Origin: Sodalis glossinidius str. 'morsitans'
Lineage (GTDB): Bacteria; Pseudomonadota; Gammaproteobacteria; Enterobacterales; Enterobacteriaceae
DNA: 64,000 bases
Direction of reading: 5' to 3'
Assembly (NCBI RefSeq): GCF_000010085.1
Contig: NC_007712.1
Location: forward strand, 2,356,001 to 2,420,000
A program made the translations under genes and the position numbers. Positions within the stretch are counted from its first letter, which is position 1. Each line of letters starts with the position of its first letter. The notes beneath the pieces are model-generated. The model saw nothing but the letters and a program-made list of their open reading frames with translations, was not told the DNA's origin and did not search any database. This document shows positions 1 to 9,596 of the stretch, in pieces.

Positions 1-920
1 GGGGTAAAGACACGGTGCATACCGGTAACCACCAGCAGCGGCCACAACGCGCCCATAATGGCTACCGACAACCAGCCCAGGTAGCCATGAATGGTATAGA
101 CCATGCGGGAGATCCCGGTCCATATACCCAGCGGGACGATGATAATTATCGCCACCGGCGCCGCGATAAGCATCGGCTTGAGGAAGTTTTTAGTGACGGC
201 CGGCGTGATGCGGTCGACCCCTTTCTCGATATAAGACAAGATCCAGGTCATGCACAGAGCAGGAATAACGGTATAGGTGTATTTCACCGCCGTAACGGGA
301 ATAAAAGTAAATTCAACGGGCTGGGCTGCTTTGGCCATCAGGTCGATGAAATTCGGGTGAACCAGCAATCCCGCAATCGCAATCGCCAAGGACATATTGG
401 TTTTGAATTTTAACGTAGCCGAGGCGGCGACCATCACCGGCAAGAAGAAGAACGCGCCGTCGCCGATGATGTTGAGCAGTTGTAGTGTGGTGGAGACGTT
501 ATCAAATACGCCCGCCATTGCCAGAATCATCGCCAGCAACTTGACCATTGAGCCGCCGATAATGTCGGGAATCAACGGCTACATGGTGCCTATCAGCGCA
601 TCGAGGATACCGGCGCCGACACGCTTGAGTGACCATTTACGGGGGGCCGGCCGACCGCCGTCTAAGCCGGGCGTGCCGAGGTTCATAAACGCCTGACAGG
701 CTTTTCCGACATTATTGCCGATAATGACCTAACACTGGCTGTCGGTATTGACTACCTCCATCACGCCATCAATGGTTTTCAACGCAGCATTGTCCACCAG
801 GGCGCGATCCTTGATGACAAAGCGCAGGAGCGTCATACAATCGGTAACCGCTTCAATATTTTCCAGCCCTCCCACGGCGTCTACGATCGCCCGGGAAATC
901 TGCGCATAATCTTTTGGCAT
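1..920 (-). pseudogene. PTS EIIBC beta-glucoside permease relic (ascF-like), truncated by window edge
   Basis: Minus-strand reading gives an EIIB domain beginning MPKDYAQISRAIVDAVGG, with the phospho-acceptor Cys in the motif AVTDCMTLLRF, followed by EIIC membrane sequence running off the left edge. Two in-frame amber codons interrupt one frame: TAG at 729-731, just after TDSQC where the family has Gln, and TAG at 579-581 inside GTM-PLIP. Family members phosphorylate and import beta-glucosides. It faces an AscG-like repressor relic across an AscG-like operator, which points to the asc type. Start chosen at the MPKDYAQ methionine, where family similarity begins. Not expected to make a working permease. 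Confidence 0.8.
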
Positions 921-1082
921 GAGGAACTCATCTTTTGGTATTAATCGGCAGCGAGAGTCAAACCTGTTTATTGCGTCAACGGTCATCCTACCGGCATCAA
1001 CATTTCTCTTGGAGTCGCGCTGGTAAAATGAGTGCACCAACGCGGCATAACATCGATTTCCTTAACGGCGGTGCACGCTATA

Positions 1083-1096
1083 GAAAACCGGTTTCA
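1083..1096. promoter_or_regulatory. AscG-type operator
   Basis: GAAAACCGGTTTCA matches 12 of 14 positions of the AscG palindrome TGAAACCGGTTTCA as I remember it. It lies between the divergent ascF-like and ascG-like relics, where such an operator belongs. Inferred from sequence only; both partner genes are broken. Confidence 0.5.
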
Positions 1097-1272
1097 CAAA
1101 ATCATGTTTTGTAATTAATTAAATAACAAAAATTTAAATTTCTTTTTATTATTATTGTGACGATGATCACTTCTTCTGTTGGCGGCTTTTGCATACGTGT
1201 TGCGGAAAAAATTTCACCTGCATGAACGGTTTGGGTAAACTGTGTAGGATAATTTTTGCTGTGGAAGACAAA

Positions 1273-1395
1273 ATGACGACAATCCTTGAGGTCGCAAACA
1301 AAGCCGGCGTATCAAAAGCCACTGTCTCACGGGTGTTGTCAGGCAACGGTTATGTGAGTCAGGCGACGCGCGAACGCATATATCGCGCCTGTGGT
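1273..1395 (+). pseudogene. AscG-like LacI-family repressor, N-terminal HTH fragment
   Basis: Begins MTTILEVANKAGVSKATVSR, a LacI-family helix-turn-helix and hinge very close to AscG, and runs to about ERIYRA before similarity stops. The next part of the same protein, the sugar-binding domain, is found on the opposite strand at 1397-1550, so an inversion has cut the gene. A full member is about 336 residues. Only about 40 residues are readable here. Confidence 0.75.
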
Positions 1396-1396
1396 T

Positions 1397-1550
1397 TTGG
1401 CGCAACCGGCGATTGATGACCATGATGGGCTGATTATGCCGGGTAATAATGTCATCCATCGCGTCGATACTTAGAAAGCGGGGATAAATGATGATTCCGT
1501 CACAACGCAGGTCAAGCAGAAAATCAATGGCGGCCTTTGCTCTGAGGGGT
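1397..1550 (-). pseudogene. AscG-like repressor, inverted middle fragment
   Basis: The minus strand encodes AIDFLLDLRCDGIIIYPRFL followed by DDIITRHNQPIMVINRRLR, matching the segment of AscG after the hinge. It is inverted relative to its own HTH at 1273-1395, and the intervening and C-terminal parts are missing. The two pieces therefore look like one repressor gene broken by inversion plus deletion. Confidence 0.7.
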
Positions 1551-1594
1551 ATACCAAAGAATACACCCCTGGTTTTCAGGAGGCAATCGATACC

Positions 1595-1873
1595 ATGATC
1601 GTTAAAATTGAGCATAAAATTGGTATTAGAATCCGCAAAACCATTATGAGATATGGTTTGCGAAATAGCACACCGACAGGCGAGGAAATAATTCAGGGCG
1701 TGATTTTAGCTGAAGAAGTCGTAAGATGTATCAAGAGCGAGTTAACAAATAAAATTATCGTTATCAATAATAGCAATAAGGCCATACCGATTGACCTTGA
1801 AGATTCTGGAAAACGTTTAGTTGATGAAGATAGCAATCTCTACAAACTGGCTAAAGTAAATAACCTTATCTGA
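1595..1873 (+). CDS. unrecognised ORF upstream of PTS EIIB
   Basis: Open reading frame of 92 residues ending PIDLEDSGKRLVDEDSNLYK plus a short tail. It ends 9 bases before the EIIB gene and reads in the same direction, so it is probably the last part of the preceding gene in an ula-like operon. The N-terminal residues overlap the antisense AscG relic and may not be genuine. I do not recognise the family; an operon kinase, regulator or EIIA remnant are all possible. A and T content is higher than in the surroundings. Confidence 0.35.
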   Translation: MIVKIEHKIGIRIRKTIMRYGLRNSTPTGEEIIQGVILAEEVVRCIKSELTNKIIVINNSNKAIPIDLEDSGKRLVDEDSNLYKLAKVNNLI

Positions 1874-1882
1874 GGTAATATT

Positions 1883-2173
1883 ATGCTTAAAGTACTCTGC
1901 GTATGTAGCTGCGGCCTGGGCTCAAGTTTCGCAATTGAAATGAGTGCGAAAGCCGTACTGCAAAAACTCTGTATAGATGCCGATATTGATCATACTAAGG
2001 TATCAGAAGCGTCTTCTTTTAAATATGACATTATTCTTACCCAGAAAATGTTCGCCGATATTTTAACCTCAGATGCAAGTGAGGAGTATAAGAAAAAAGT
2101 CATTATCTTAAACAAGCTTACCGATAAAAAAGAAATTGAAGAAAAGATCCTCGCCTACATGAATGCGGACTGA
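1883..2173 (+). CDS. PTS EIIB subunit (ascorbate/galactitol-type)
   Basis: 96 residues, MLKVLCVCSCGLGSSFAIEM, with the P-loop-like CxCGxGSS phosphocysteine motif near residues 7-15 characteristic of UlaB and GatB type EIIB proteins. It would take phosphate from EIIA and pass it to the sugar bound to EIIC. Length is normal for the family. It is followed 15 bases later by an UlaA-like EIIC that is frameshifted and truncated, and no EIIA is visible, so the system is very probably dead even though this subunit is intact. Confidence 0.7.
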   Translation: MLKVLCVCSCGLGSSFAIEMSAKAVLQKLCIDADIDHTKVSEASSFKYDIILTQKMFADILTSDASEEYKKKVIILNKLTDKKEIEEKILAYMNAD

Positions 2174-2188
2174 CAAAAGAGGTGATAA

Positions 2189-2866
2189 ATGGATGCAATT
2201 ATTCATTTTATTGTTAAGGACTTTTTGGGGCAGGCGGCTATCTTGATAGCGCTTATAGCCATGCTCGGCCTGATCCTGCAAAAAAATCCATTGGCAAGAC
2301 TGTCGAAGGTGTGTTTAAAACCCTACTGGGATTTTTAATCATGATAGCAGGAATTAATATCATTGTTGCTGCCCTGACATTCCTAAATGATATCTTTACC
2401 AGCGGTTTTGGCATGCAGGGATATATCACGGATGTCGCAGCGATAGCCGGCGTGGCAAACCGCGAGCTCGGCTCTGAGGTTGCGCTCACGCTTCTTGTGA
2501 TTTTTGCCGTGAATATCATTATCGCTCGGTTTACGCCCTTCAAATATATCTTCCTGACGGGACAGGCGCTGTTGATGCCGGCTATCGCCCCAGCCGATTG
2601 TGCGTAAAATCAAAGATTCTGACGATGTGGCGTTAGGGCACTTCTGCACGATTGGTTACCTGGTCCAGGCGGCGGTTGCCCGAGCGATAGGGAAAAACTC
2701 GCGAAGCACCGAGGATTTGGAACTGCCCGATAATTTCAAGTTTTTGCAAGATACCTATCTGTCAATGGCGGTGATTATGGTGCCGATGTATCTAATTCCG
2801 ACCATATTCGCCGGGCCGGAATATATTGCCCAATTCGCTGGCGACACCAATTACCTGATGTATGCC
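2189..2866 (+). pseudogene. UlaA-like PTS EIIC, frameshifted and truncated by IS
   Basis: ATG at 2189 follows a GAGGTGATAA ribosome binding site and reads MDAIIHFIVKDFLGQAAILI up to a run of seven A at 2280-2286. The family sequence then continues in another frame as SIGKTVEGVFKTLLGFLIMI; one extra A would restore it. A second shift lies near 2600 (from PAIAP to VRKIKDSDDVALGHFC). The frame then runs to about 2866, where it is fused to an IS903-like fragment. UlaA is a 12-helix ascorbate permease of about 465 residues; roughly half remains. Confidence 0.75.
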
Positions 2867-3152
2867 CTTAACGAAAGGCCAAACACGCGTTTCATCATCA
2901 GAAGAGTGGTGATAGCCATATCTGCGTAGTGAAGCGGCCGGCCACGCCATTCAGGAGTTGTTTTTTCCGTCCATGCAACAATTGCCGACTCATCCAGCTA
3001 TATCGTTAGAGCCCCGTGCTGCTTGAGAGCTTTGTTTAAGTGGACCAGTTGGTTATTTTAAACTTTTGCTTTGCCATGGAGTACAGATGTTGAAATGACG
3101 GTAGTGATCTGAGCAGACGATCACCTAAAAGTTATATTTATTCAACAAAGCC
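2867..3152 (-). mobile_element. IS903-like (IS5 family) remnant, transposase 5' end
   Basis: Nearly identical to the end of the longer copy at 55055-55999 that holds the start of the transposase. It keeps the terminal repeat ending AACAAAGCC at 3152 and the transposase start (MAKQKFKITNWSTYNK), with an early stop from a TAA in place of a Lys or Gln codon. The inner end is fused to the UlaA relic at about 2866, so a deletion removed the rest of the element and the end of the permease gene. Confidence 0.85.
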
Positions 3153-3202
3153 TACTGGAGGACATTTAACTAAACACCTTTTTATGTAAGAGGAATTAAT
3201 CG

Positions 3203-3413
3203 ATGAATAAAATGACAACCGCAGAGCGTCGTGGATATCAAATGATCTGCGATACGACCGGCTCTATGATGGTGGTGGCCTGTGATCAACGTGGCGACAT
3301 GAGAACGCTGCTTGCCACAACGTCGGAAGAACAGGCGAAAATCAGCAATGAAACGTTAGGCAAAACTAAATACGATATTACCCGTTATTTGGCCTCGGAA
3401 GCCGGCTGCGTAT
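3203..3413 (+). pseudogene. LacD-type tagatose-bisphosphate aldolase fragment
   Basis: MNKMTTAERRGYQMICDTTG followed by MMVVACDQRGDMRTLL resembles the first strand and AxDQR motif of LacD/YihT class I aldolases. About 70 residues remain of roughly 320-340. A good ribosome binding site (AGAGGAATTAATCG) precedes the ATG. The reading frame ends at the junction with an IS256-family remnant at about 3414. With the upstream PTS relics it suggests a former sugar-phosphate catabolic operon. Confidence 0.6.
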
Positions 3414-4178
3414 GAGTTATTATCAAATCTGGTGTATGGCGATCAGGCTACGTTCTGCTCTGATGCTTCGTGAATCTGTTCTCCATCCTGAAATTGGACG
3501 TTGTTTACCACCAGGGTCAGCAGGTCAAATCCTCTTAGCCGGTTCCAGCTTTTCTGAGCAGACTGGAGCAGCTTAAATACCATTGACAGGGTGGTTTCTC
3601 TCGAACCACACTTCTTTGCGCGTCTGCTTCGTAGCCTCACAGTCGCAAAAACCGATTCAATCGGCTTTGTCGTTCTTATTGATGCCCAGAGCTCTGACGG
3701 GAAGTCTTAGAATGCCAGCAGTTCTTCTCGATCTTTCTCCAGCTTCTTCATCGCTGCAGGATACTTCGCTGAAAACCTTGCCAACAAAACATCAAAAGCG
3801 TCATTAGCGGCATCGCGGCTTTCTGCTAGCCAGATCTCCCGAAGCTCAGCCTTAACTTTCGGTTGCATGGCTTTGGGGAGTGAAGCTAACACATTAGCCG
3901 TTTTGTGCACCCAACAGCGTTGGTACTGCGTGTCCGGGAATATCTTTGCCATTGCATTCCAAAAACCAAGGGCACCGTCTCCCGTAGCCAGCTTGGGAGA
4001 TACGGTTAGGCCACCTGCTTGCAGGCCATTGAGAAGTTCGGCCCAGTTTGCTTCTGATTCTCGATAACCCTCTTCGGCCGCAACCAGCTCCTGACGTCCA
4101 TGCTCAGTGATGCCGATAATGACCAGTAGGCAAAGGCGATCATCTTGCCTGACATGGCTGTATATGCCATCAGCCCAG
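3414..4178 (-). mobile_element. IS256-family transposase remnant
   Basis: Minus strand encodes the C-terminal two thirds of a mutator-type transposase: WADGIYSHVRQDDRLCLLVI, then GDGALGFWNAMAKIFP and RCWVHKTANVLASLPKAMQP, ending near HEASEQNVA. The catalytic-domain signature and the conserved C/H block are visible. A TAA replaces a Tyr codon after EELLAF at about 3705, splitting the frame. The N-terminal third is missing at the junction with an efflux gene fragment near 4178. The left end near 3414 is judged from where non-coding IS-like sequence stops. Confidence 0.8.
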
Positions 4179-4330
4179 AAATAAAAAATGCGCTGGATGC
4201 TCAACGGGAACTGTACAGCGCCAGAACGCAATTGGTGAGTACGCAGTTGGAATATTATCAAAACTTAATCACGCTTTATAAAGTCATGGGGAGCGGGACG
4301 GCGCTGGCGGAATCAAGCTTGTCCCTTTAA
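4179..4330 (+). pseudogene. TolC/OprM-like outer membrane factor, C-terminal fragment
   Basis: Reads NALDAQRELYSARTQLVSTQ then YYQNLITLYKVMGSG and stops at 4328-4330. This is the conserved last helix of RND efflux outer membrane channels. The rest of the gene is missing, cut off by the IS256 remnant. A TetR fragment follows at once, and efflux genes often neighbour TetR regulators. Confidence 0.7.
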
Positions 4331-4370
4331 TACCCCGTGAGGATGTCATAAGCCCGGCTGAGGGTGGCGC

Positions 4371-4727
4371 TTGTCATGCCGCCGGGCAGTATTCGCCCAC
4401 GCGGCCATTTATATTTCCCCAGCGCCCTTTCGGGTAGACTGGCCGGCCAGGGACCGCGTATTACTGCTGGAAACGTTCTCGGAAGCCTCGTGTAACCGTC
4501 AAATCCAGTCTATTTTGCGTCAGGAAGAGCAGGCGCTGGTGGATGTCCTGGTAAAACAGGGCGCGCCGTTGGCGGCGTCACAGGACGAAACCCAACGCCG
4601 GGCGGGTATCGAGCTGCTGTTAACACTTATCAATGGCGCGGTTTGCCGGACCTTTCATGAAGAGGATATCGACAGCAACCTTATTGCGCTGGTAACGCGG
4701 TTTTTGTCAACCGCCGTTCGTGCCTGA
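4371..4727 (+). pseudogene. TetR-family regulator, C-terminal fragment
   Basis: From about 4446 the frame reads DRVLLLETFSEASCNRQIQS and continues as a helical ligand-binding domain ending RFLSTAVRA. It has no helix-turn-helix, and the first 25 or so residues in this frame look like random sequence. It is best read as the tail of a TetR regulator that lost its DNA-binding part. It faces a second, more complete TetR gene on the other strand. Confidence 0.5.
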
Positions 4728-4809
4728 TGTCATTCGCGGCCAAGCCCGTAACGCCCAATGGCGAAGCGTTGGTGGGTATGGCGTGGTCGTTGCGGGGCCC
4801 AGGCGCCAT

Positions 4810-5313
4810 TCAGGCTGAGGTGGTGCGGGCTGAGTTTACGCCCGGCGTCATTTGCCGGATCAACTCGTCTAGCAAGGGTCTGAAGGCGGCATTATGCTGC
4901 GCGATATTCACGTTTTCGCGCATGATCAAGCCGTCAATGAGCAAGGAAAAAATGTACAGACGCGTGCGGATTTCGCTGTCACGGGCGTTGCGGCTGGCTT
5001 CCGCCGAGATAGCCAGCATGAGAGCGATATTGTACCGTGCATCGTCATTGACTTTATCGCGGGCAAAGAGCGTGAGACGGGAGCTATCGCCCTCGAGAAT
5101 ATTATCGGCTTGGATTTTCTGCTGCAGCCGCTCGACAACGTTGCTCACCAGCGCCGCGATTATCTCGCTTTTACCGGTAAAATAACGGTAAATCAGGCCG
5201 GTACTGATACCCTCCATACTCGCGATTTCTTGCACGGTGGTGTTGTGAAACCCTTTTTGCATGACGCATTTTTCTGCGGCAGAGAGTATTTGTTCGGCAG
5301 GATTCATTTTCAT
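4810..5313 (-). CDS. TetR/AcrR-family transcriptional regulator
   Basis: 167 residues. Residues 8-50 form a TetR helix-turn-helix (AEQILSAAEKCVMQKGFHNT, then TVQEIASMEGISTGLIYRYF). The rest is the helical ligand-binding domain. It is shorter than the usual 190-210 residues but has no visible lesion, so the C-terminus may be truncated or divergent. It is not close to any regulator I can name. Neighbours are efflux and catalase relics, so its targets may be gone. Confidence 0.7.
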   Translation of the reverse strand: MKMNPAEQILSAAEKCVMQKGFHNTTVQEIASMEGISTGLIYRYFTGKSEIIAALVSNVVERLQQKIQADNILEGDSSRLTLFARDKVNDDARYNIALMLAISAEASRNARDSEIRTRLYIFSLLIDGLIMRENVNIAQHNAAFRPLLDELIRQMTPGVNSARTTSA

Positions 5314-5461
5314 CGTTTAACACTATTCGTCTGCAAGTTTCACCGGTATGCGGCCCTGGCGCCAGTTTAACATGGGGCGCAGTGCAGGCCTAACGATTCG
5401 CTTTTCGCATCATGATCGCCCGTCGTCTGACTGATGGCGGCGACGGATTTCTTCGGCGGAC

Positions 5462-5493
5462 AAAAAAACGGTAAGCGCCTTTGGCGCTTACCG
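5462..5493 (-). terminator. rho-independent terminator after katE relic
   Basis: Minus strand: stem GGTAAGCGCC/GGCGCTTACC followed by seven T (A run at 5462-5468 on the plus strand). It sits directly after the katE relic and before the TetR gene. Confidence 0.75.
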
Positions 5494-5519
5494 CCTGCAA
5501 TCCCGACAACGATCGCCCG

Positions 5520-6668
5520 TCAGGCGAGCATCCTGGCCGCTTTACCCAGCCGTGACCAGACGCGATGTTCACGCAGACTCGCCAGGAAGGCCTGCATCAG
5601 CTTGTCGCTTATCGTCGCGTCCTTGCTGATGCCTGCTTCATCATCGCCATCTTTCAGCCCCAACTGCTTTTTAAAGCGTCGTACGTCGCCGCCGAAGGCT
5701 ATCGGCTTCAGATGCTTATAGGCTTCGAGGATGTAATGGCGCGACGCCCCGTCTAGCGAGAGCGCGTCCAGATTACCGTTCGGCACCACGACACCGTCCA
5801 CCGTGATAGACGGATTGCCCTCGATGGTGCCATCGATAGGCAGGGTGGATCCGTCGCTCGCCTGCAGATTGCCCATGTGCGATGCCAGCAGCTTGGCATG
5901 GATACCTTCTGTTTTCAGCGCCTGCAGCGCGGCCAGCACATCGGTGGCTTCAACCCCGTCGCTGACCAGAAGCGCGCCACCTGTCGGCCCTTGAGCGGCC
6001 TGGGGCCGGTCGCATACAGGCTGAGCGTGGGATCGCGGGTAATACTGTTCACCGGCGGAGGCGGCGTGGTTTTTTGCGCCTCGTCGGACAGGCGATAGCC
6101 GAGGCGTGCGGCGACCTGCGTGGCCAGATCGACATCGACGCGGGTAAGCAAATCTATCACCCTTTCGCGGAATAGGGACGGGCGACTTTTCTCGCCGTCC
6201 ACCCGTTCATGATAGGTTTCAAAGCCGGCGTTCTCCGCCACCGGCGCGGTTTCACGCGGCCAGTTATCGTTGAGCGAGTTGGGCTTATAAGCGGCAGGGT
6301 TGGTATCAATATCCTGACGGTGCATGCCATCGCGCTGGAAATTATTATAGGGGAAGACGGGGCTGTTGATGGGAATTTCATGGAAATTAGGCCCGCCAAG
6401 GCGGCTGATTTGCGTGTCCGTATAGGAAAACATCTGGCCCTGCAGCAAGGGATCGTTGCTAAAATCAATGCCCGGCACGATATGGCCCGGATGAAACGCC
6501 ACCTACTCCGTTTCGGCGAAGAAATTATCCGGATTACGGTTGAGGGTCAATTTGCCCACGATCTCAACAGGTACCAGCGCCTCGGGAATGAGTTTGGTGG
6601 GGTCAAGTAAATCGAAGTCGAATTTCTCTTCGTCTTCCTCGGGAATAAGCTGCAGGCCCAATTATCGT
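5520..6668 (-). pseudogene. katE: Catalase HPII (katE) relic
   Basis: Middle and C-terminal parts of the large-subunit catalase: VAFHPGHIVPGIDFSNDPLL, GGPNFHEIPINSP and the flavodoxin-like tail KTEGIHAKLLASHMG. TAG at about 6503-6505 stands where the family has Gln (ETE-stop-VAFHPG). A frameshift near 5945 separates GRQVA from LAALQALKTEG. The N-terminal half, including the haem pocket, is lost at an IS903-like fragment at 6669. No functional catalase can be made. Confidence 0.88.
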
Positions 6669-6816
6669 GGCTTTGTTGAATAAATATAACTTTTAGGTGA
6701 TCGTCTGCTCAGATCACTACCGTCATTTCAACATCTGCACTCCATGGCAAAGCAAAAGTTTAAAATAACCAACTGGTCCACTTACAATAAAGCTCTCAAG
6801 CAGCGCGGGGCTCTGA
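6669..6816 (+). mobile_element. IS903-like remnant (148 bp)
   Basis: Starts with the terminal repeat GGCTTTGTTGAATAAATATA and covers the untranslated leader and first residues of the transposase in plus orientation, then stops abruptly at about 6816. Same sequence as 2867-3152 and the end of the copy at 55055-55999. It separates the katE relic from the ydjM relic. Confidence 0.85.
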
Positions 6817-6921
6817 AGAAATAGCCGCACCCGTCCGCACCGGGTCTGGGCTTGAGGGCCAACTAACGCTTTCTCTATCGTTACGATAGCCAGCGCCGTG
6901 TAAAGGGACCTGCGCCCTGTG

Positions 6922-7498
6922 TCAGGGAGAAGGCAACAGGCTGGCGCGCACCCGCTGCCATAGCGACTGAACGGACTTGGGGACGGCCAGATGGCGTACC
7001 AGCGGCGTGCCGTCCGGATGCTGTAGCGCGAATATCAACGCTGCGATACATACTAAACGCTCCAGCTGATTGTCCTTTGCGGGGCGCAAAAGCGCCAGCG
7101 ACAGGGCCACAGCAGCGGCACATCGGCGGGTGTCAGCATGTCGGCGGCGATATGGCTTAAATAATCGATTATCATGGCGTGAAACGCATCAAGCGGGATG
7201 ATGCTCTGCGGCGGCAAACGCAGGGTAAACAGCAGGATACCGGCCATGATCGCCAGCAGGCTGTGGGTGAAGCCGCGATGGCCGCAAAGACGGGTGATAG
7301 GGGCCGACATCCAGGTTAGCCGCTGCCCAGTACCGATTTGGGGTGATCGATATCCGTCAGCAGACAGGTAAGCAAGCCGCCGGCGACAATATGCCACCAT
7401 TCGCCCTCGGCAAGCGCGGGGGTGAGGGCCATTTTTTTGGCCAAAATGGTGCTGGCCAAGGCAAAGATGAAATGTCCTTCGGCGGTAATAGGCGGCAC
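6922..7498 (-). pseudogene. ydjM: YdjM-like inner membrane metal-dependent hydrolase, frameshifted
   Basis: Three frames together give a YdjM protein: TAEGHFIFALASTILAKKMA, CLLTDIDHPKS, then HRGFTHSLLAIMAG, SHIAADMLTPADVPLLWPCR, and a C-terminal part around DNQLERLVCIAALIFALQHP. Frameshifts lie near 7325 and 7090. The metal-binding DxDH and HRGxTH motifs are readable. In E. coli ydjM follows yniC, as here. A GTG at 7496-7498 is the likely former start. Confidence 0.8.
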
Positions 7499-7583
7499 GG
7501 GGCAAAATGTCTGGTTATTTGTCCAGTATGGAGCAATCCCGTGCCGCCGGGAATAGGTTACCTTGTAACTTTTTTTCTGACTG

Positions 7584-8331
7584 TCAGCGCGCCAGCCAGC
7601 TGCCGTCTCCGCCAGGGTGTAGCCGTTAACATAATCCGACGCCGCCGAGGCCAGGAAGACCGCCGGCCCCATCAAATCGGCGGGCAACCCCCAGCGACCC
7701 GCGGGTATGCGCTCCAGGATCGCCTGGCTTCGTGCCGCATCCTCGCGCAGTTGCTGGGTATTATTGGTCGCCATATACCCCGGCGCCAGCGCGTTAACAT
7801 TAATGCCATGCTGCGCCCATTCGTTGGCCATCAGACGCGTTACGCCCATCACGGCACTTTTTGAGGCGGTATAATAGGGAACGCGAATCCCGCCTTGATA
7901 GGAAAGCATCGAGGCGATATTGATAATTTTCCCACCGCGGCCCTGTTGAATAAATTGACGGGCCGCCGCCTGAGCAATAGAGAATAGCGACTTGATATTG
8001 AGATCCATCACATCGTCCCAATTCTTCTCGCTGAACTCGATAGCATCCTGCGGCGAATAATACCGGCGTTATTGACCAGAATATCAATATGACCAAATGT
8101 CGCCACTGCCTGGGCGATAACCGCGGTATCGCTTAAATCGACCTTAATCGACAGAAAACGGCGGCCGCGCGCCTCTACCTGCCGCGCGGTGTCGTCCGGC
8201 TCAACGATATTGACGTCGACGATGTCACAGCCCGCCTCCGCCAACCCGATAGCCATACCTTGGCCGAGTCCGGTATCACACCCGGTAACGACCGTGACTT
8301 TTTCCTCTAATGCAAAGCTCTCCAGAATCAT
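7584..8331 (-). pseudogene. kduD: 2-deoxy-D-gluconate 3-dehydrogenase (kduD) relic
   Basis: Short-chain dehydrogenase: VTVVTGCDTGLGQGMAIGLA cofactor motif, ILVNNAGIIRR, and YYTASKSAVMGVTRLMANEW with the catalytic Tyr-Lys pair. One base is missing near 8060 (after AGIIRR) and a second shift near 7615 disrupts the C-terminal GYTLA-DGSWLAR. KduD reduces 2,5-diketo-3-deoxygluconate in pectin and uronate breakdown. It lies downstream of kduI in the same orientation, a usual pairing. Confidence 0.85.
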
Positions 8332-8397
8332 AATGCCACCTTATTGTTGGCGGCCGCCGGTGTTAATGTCGCTGTAGCCGGCCCGGCCGCAGGGTAA

Positions 8398-9234
8398 TTA
8401 GCGCAATTCACTGACGCGCAGATGGTCCATATCGTCAAACACTTGGTTTTCGCCGACCATTCCCCAAATAAAGGTGTAATTTTTAGTGCCGATGCCGGCA
8501 TGGATGGCCAGCTGGGGGGAGATGACCACCTACTGATTCCACACCACCAGGTGGCGCGTTTCCTGCGGTTGACCCATCATGTGAAAAACGGCCGTTTCGG
8601 GGTCCATATTGAAATAGAAGTACACTTCCATCCGCCGTTCATGGGTATGACAGGGCATAGTATTCCATAAATTGCCTTCCGACAGTTGGATTAATCCCAT
8701 CGTAAGCTGGCAGGTGGGAAGGACATCCGGCACGATAAACTTATGGATGGTACGGCGATTGCTGATGACATTGTCACCTATCGTTTGCGGTGTCGCCTCG
8801 GCCAGCGTGATTTTACGGTTGGGATAGGCGGTATGCTCCGGTGCACTGTTGTAATAATACAATGCGGGCTGGTCGGCGCTGTGGCTCTCAAAGTGAAGAT
8901 GGCGCGCGCCCTGGCCGATATACAGCGCTTCTTGATGGCCTATCTCATAGCGGGTGCCGTCGACATTGATGACACCGGGACCGCCAATATTAATGATCCC
9001 CAATTCGCGCCGCTCAAGGAAATAACTGACGCCCAACTGTTTGCCAACCTCATCGCCGATGGTCACCGCCTGTGTCACCGGCTTGATGCCGCCGACGATG
9101 ATGCGGTCGATATGGCTATAGGTCATGGTGTATTGATCGTCGGTGAAAATCCTCTCAATAAGGAATTCGCGGCGCAGCCCTTCGGTATCAAGCTGTTTGG
9201 CATGGTCGCTGTGAATACTTTGACGAACCTACAT
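8398..9234 (-). pseudogene. kduI: 5-dehydro-4-deoxy-D-glucuronate isomerase (kduI) relic
   Basis: Nearly full length KduI with cupin motifs (MPCHTHERRMEVYFYFNM). Two point lesions: the second codon after the ATG at 9232-9234 is TAG, and another TAG near 8530 splits LVVWNQ from VVISPQLAIHAGIGTKNYTF. A downstream ATG at 9124-9126 (MTYSHIDRI) could start a shortened product, but the second stop would still remove the last 43 residues. The rest shows little wear, so inactivation is recent. Confidence 0.88.
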
Positions 9235-9371
9235 GGTAACCCTCTCATGGCAATCTGTGGGCATTGGCCCGGTAAGCGCGGCTGCAGACAGTACCATCGG
9301 CGAGACTAGCCGTTAGTTTTCTCTGCCGCGGGTGTGGCATCATCATAAAAATTAAGTAACATTTTCAATAA

Positions 9372-9393
9372 AATTGAAATAATGTTTTATTTT
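9372..9393. promoter_or_regulatory. KdgR-like operator
   Basis: AATTGAAATAATGTTTTATTTT resembles the KdgR box (TGAAA-N-ATGTTTTATT type palindrome). It lies between divergent kduI and kdgF relics, both of which belong to the KdgR pectin regulon in related bacteria. Inference from motif and context. Confidence 0.45.
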
Positions 9394-9509
9394 TATGATG
9401 GCATCATGGATTTGGCAAATCGGTTAGGGAACGTGCAGCGTTCGGTTTACACTGGACCGAATACTTTCTGTGTTGGGCGTGGCGCAACAGAATAATAACG
9501 AGGAGCTTG

Positions 9510-9596
9510 ATGAAAACTTTTTACCTGGATAATGAAACGCCTTGGGAAGCACTGGGCGGGGGCGTTAAACGCAAGGTGATGACCTTGATGAGCTGA
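9510..9596 (+). pseudogene. kdgF: KdgF 5' fragment
   Basis: MKTFYLDNETPWEALGGGVK then RKVM resembles the start of KdgF, a cupin that linearises unsaturated uronates. It has an AGGAGC ribosome binding site. After about 24 residues the sequence jumps into the antisense remains of yniC, so a deletion removed the rest of kdgF and the end of yniC. Confidence 0.7.
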
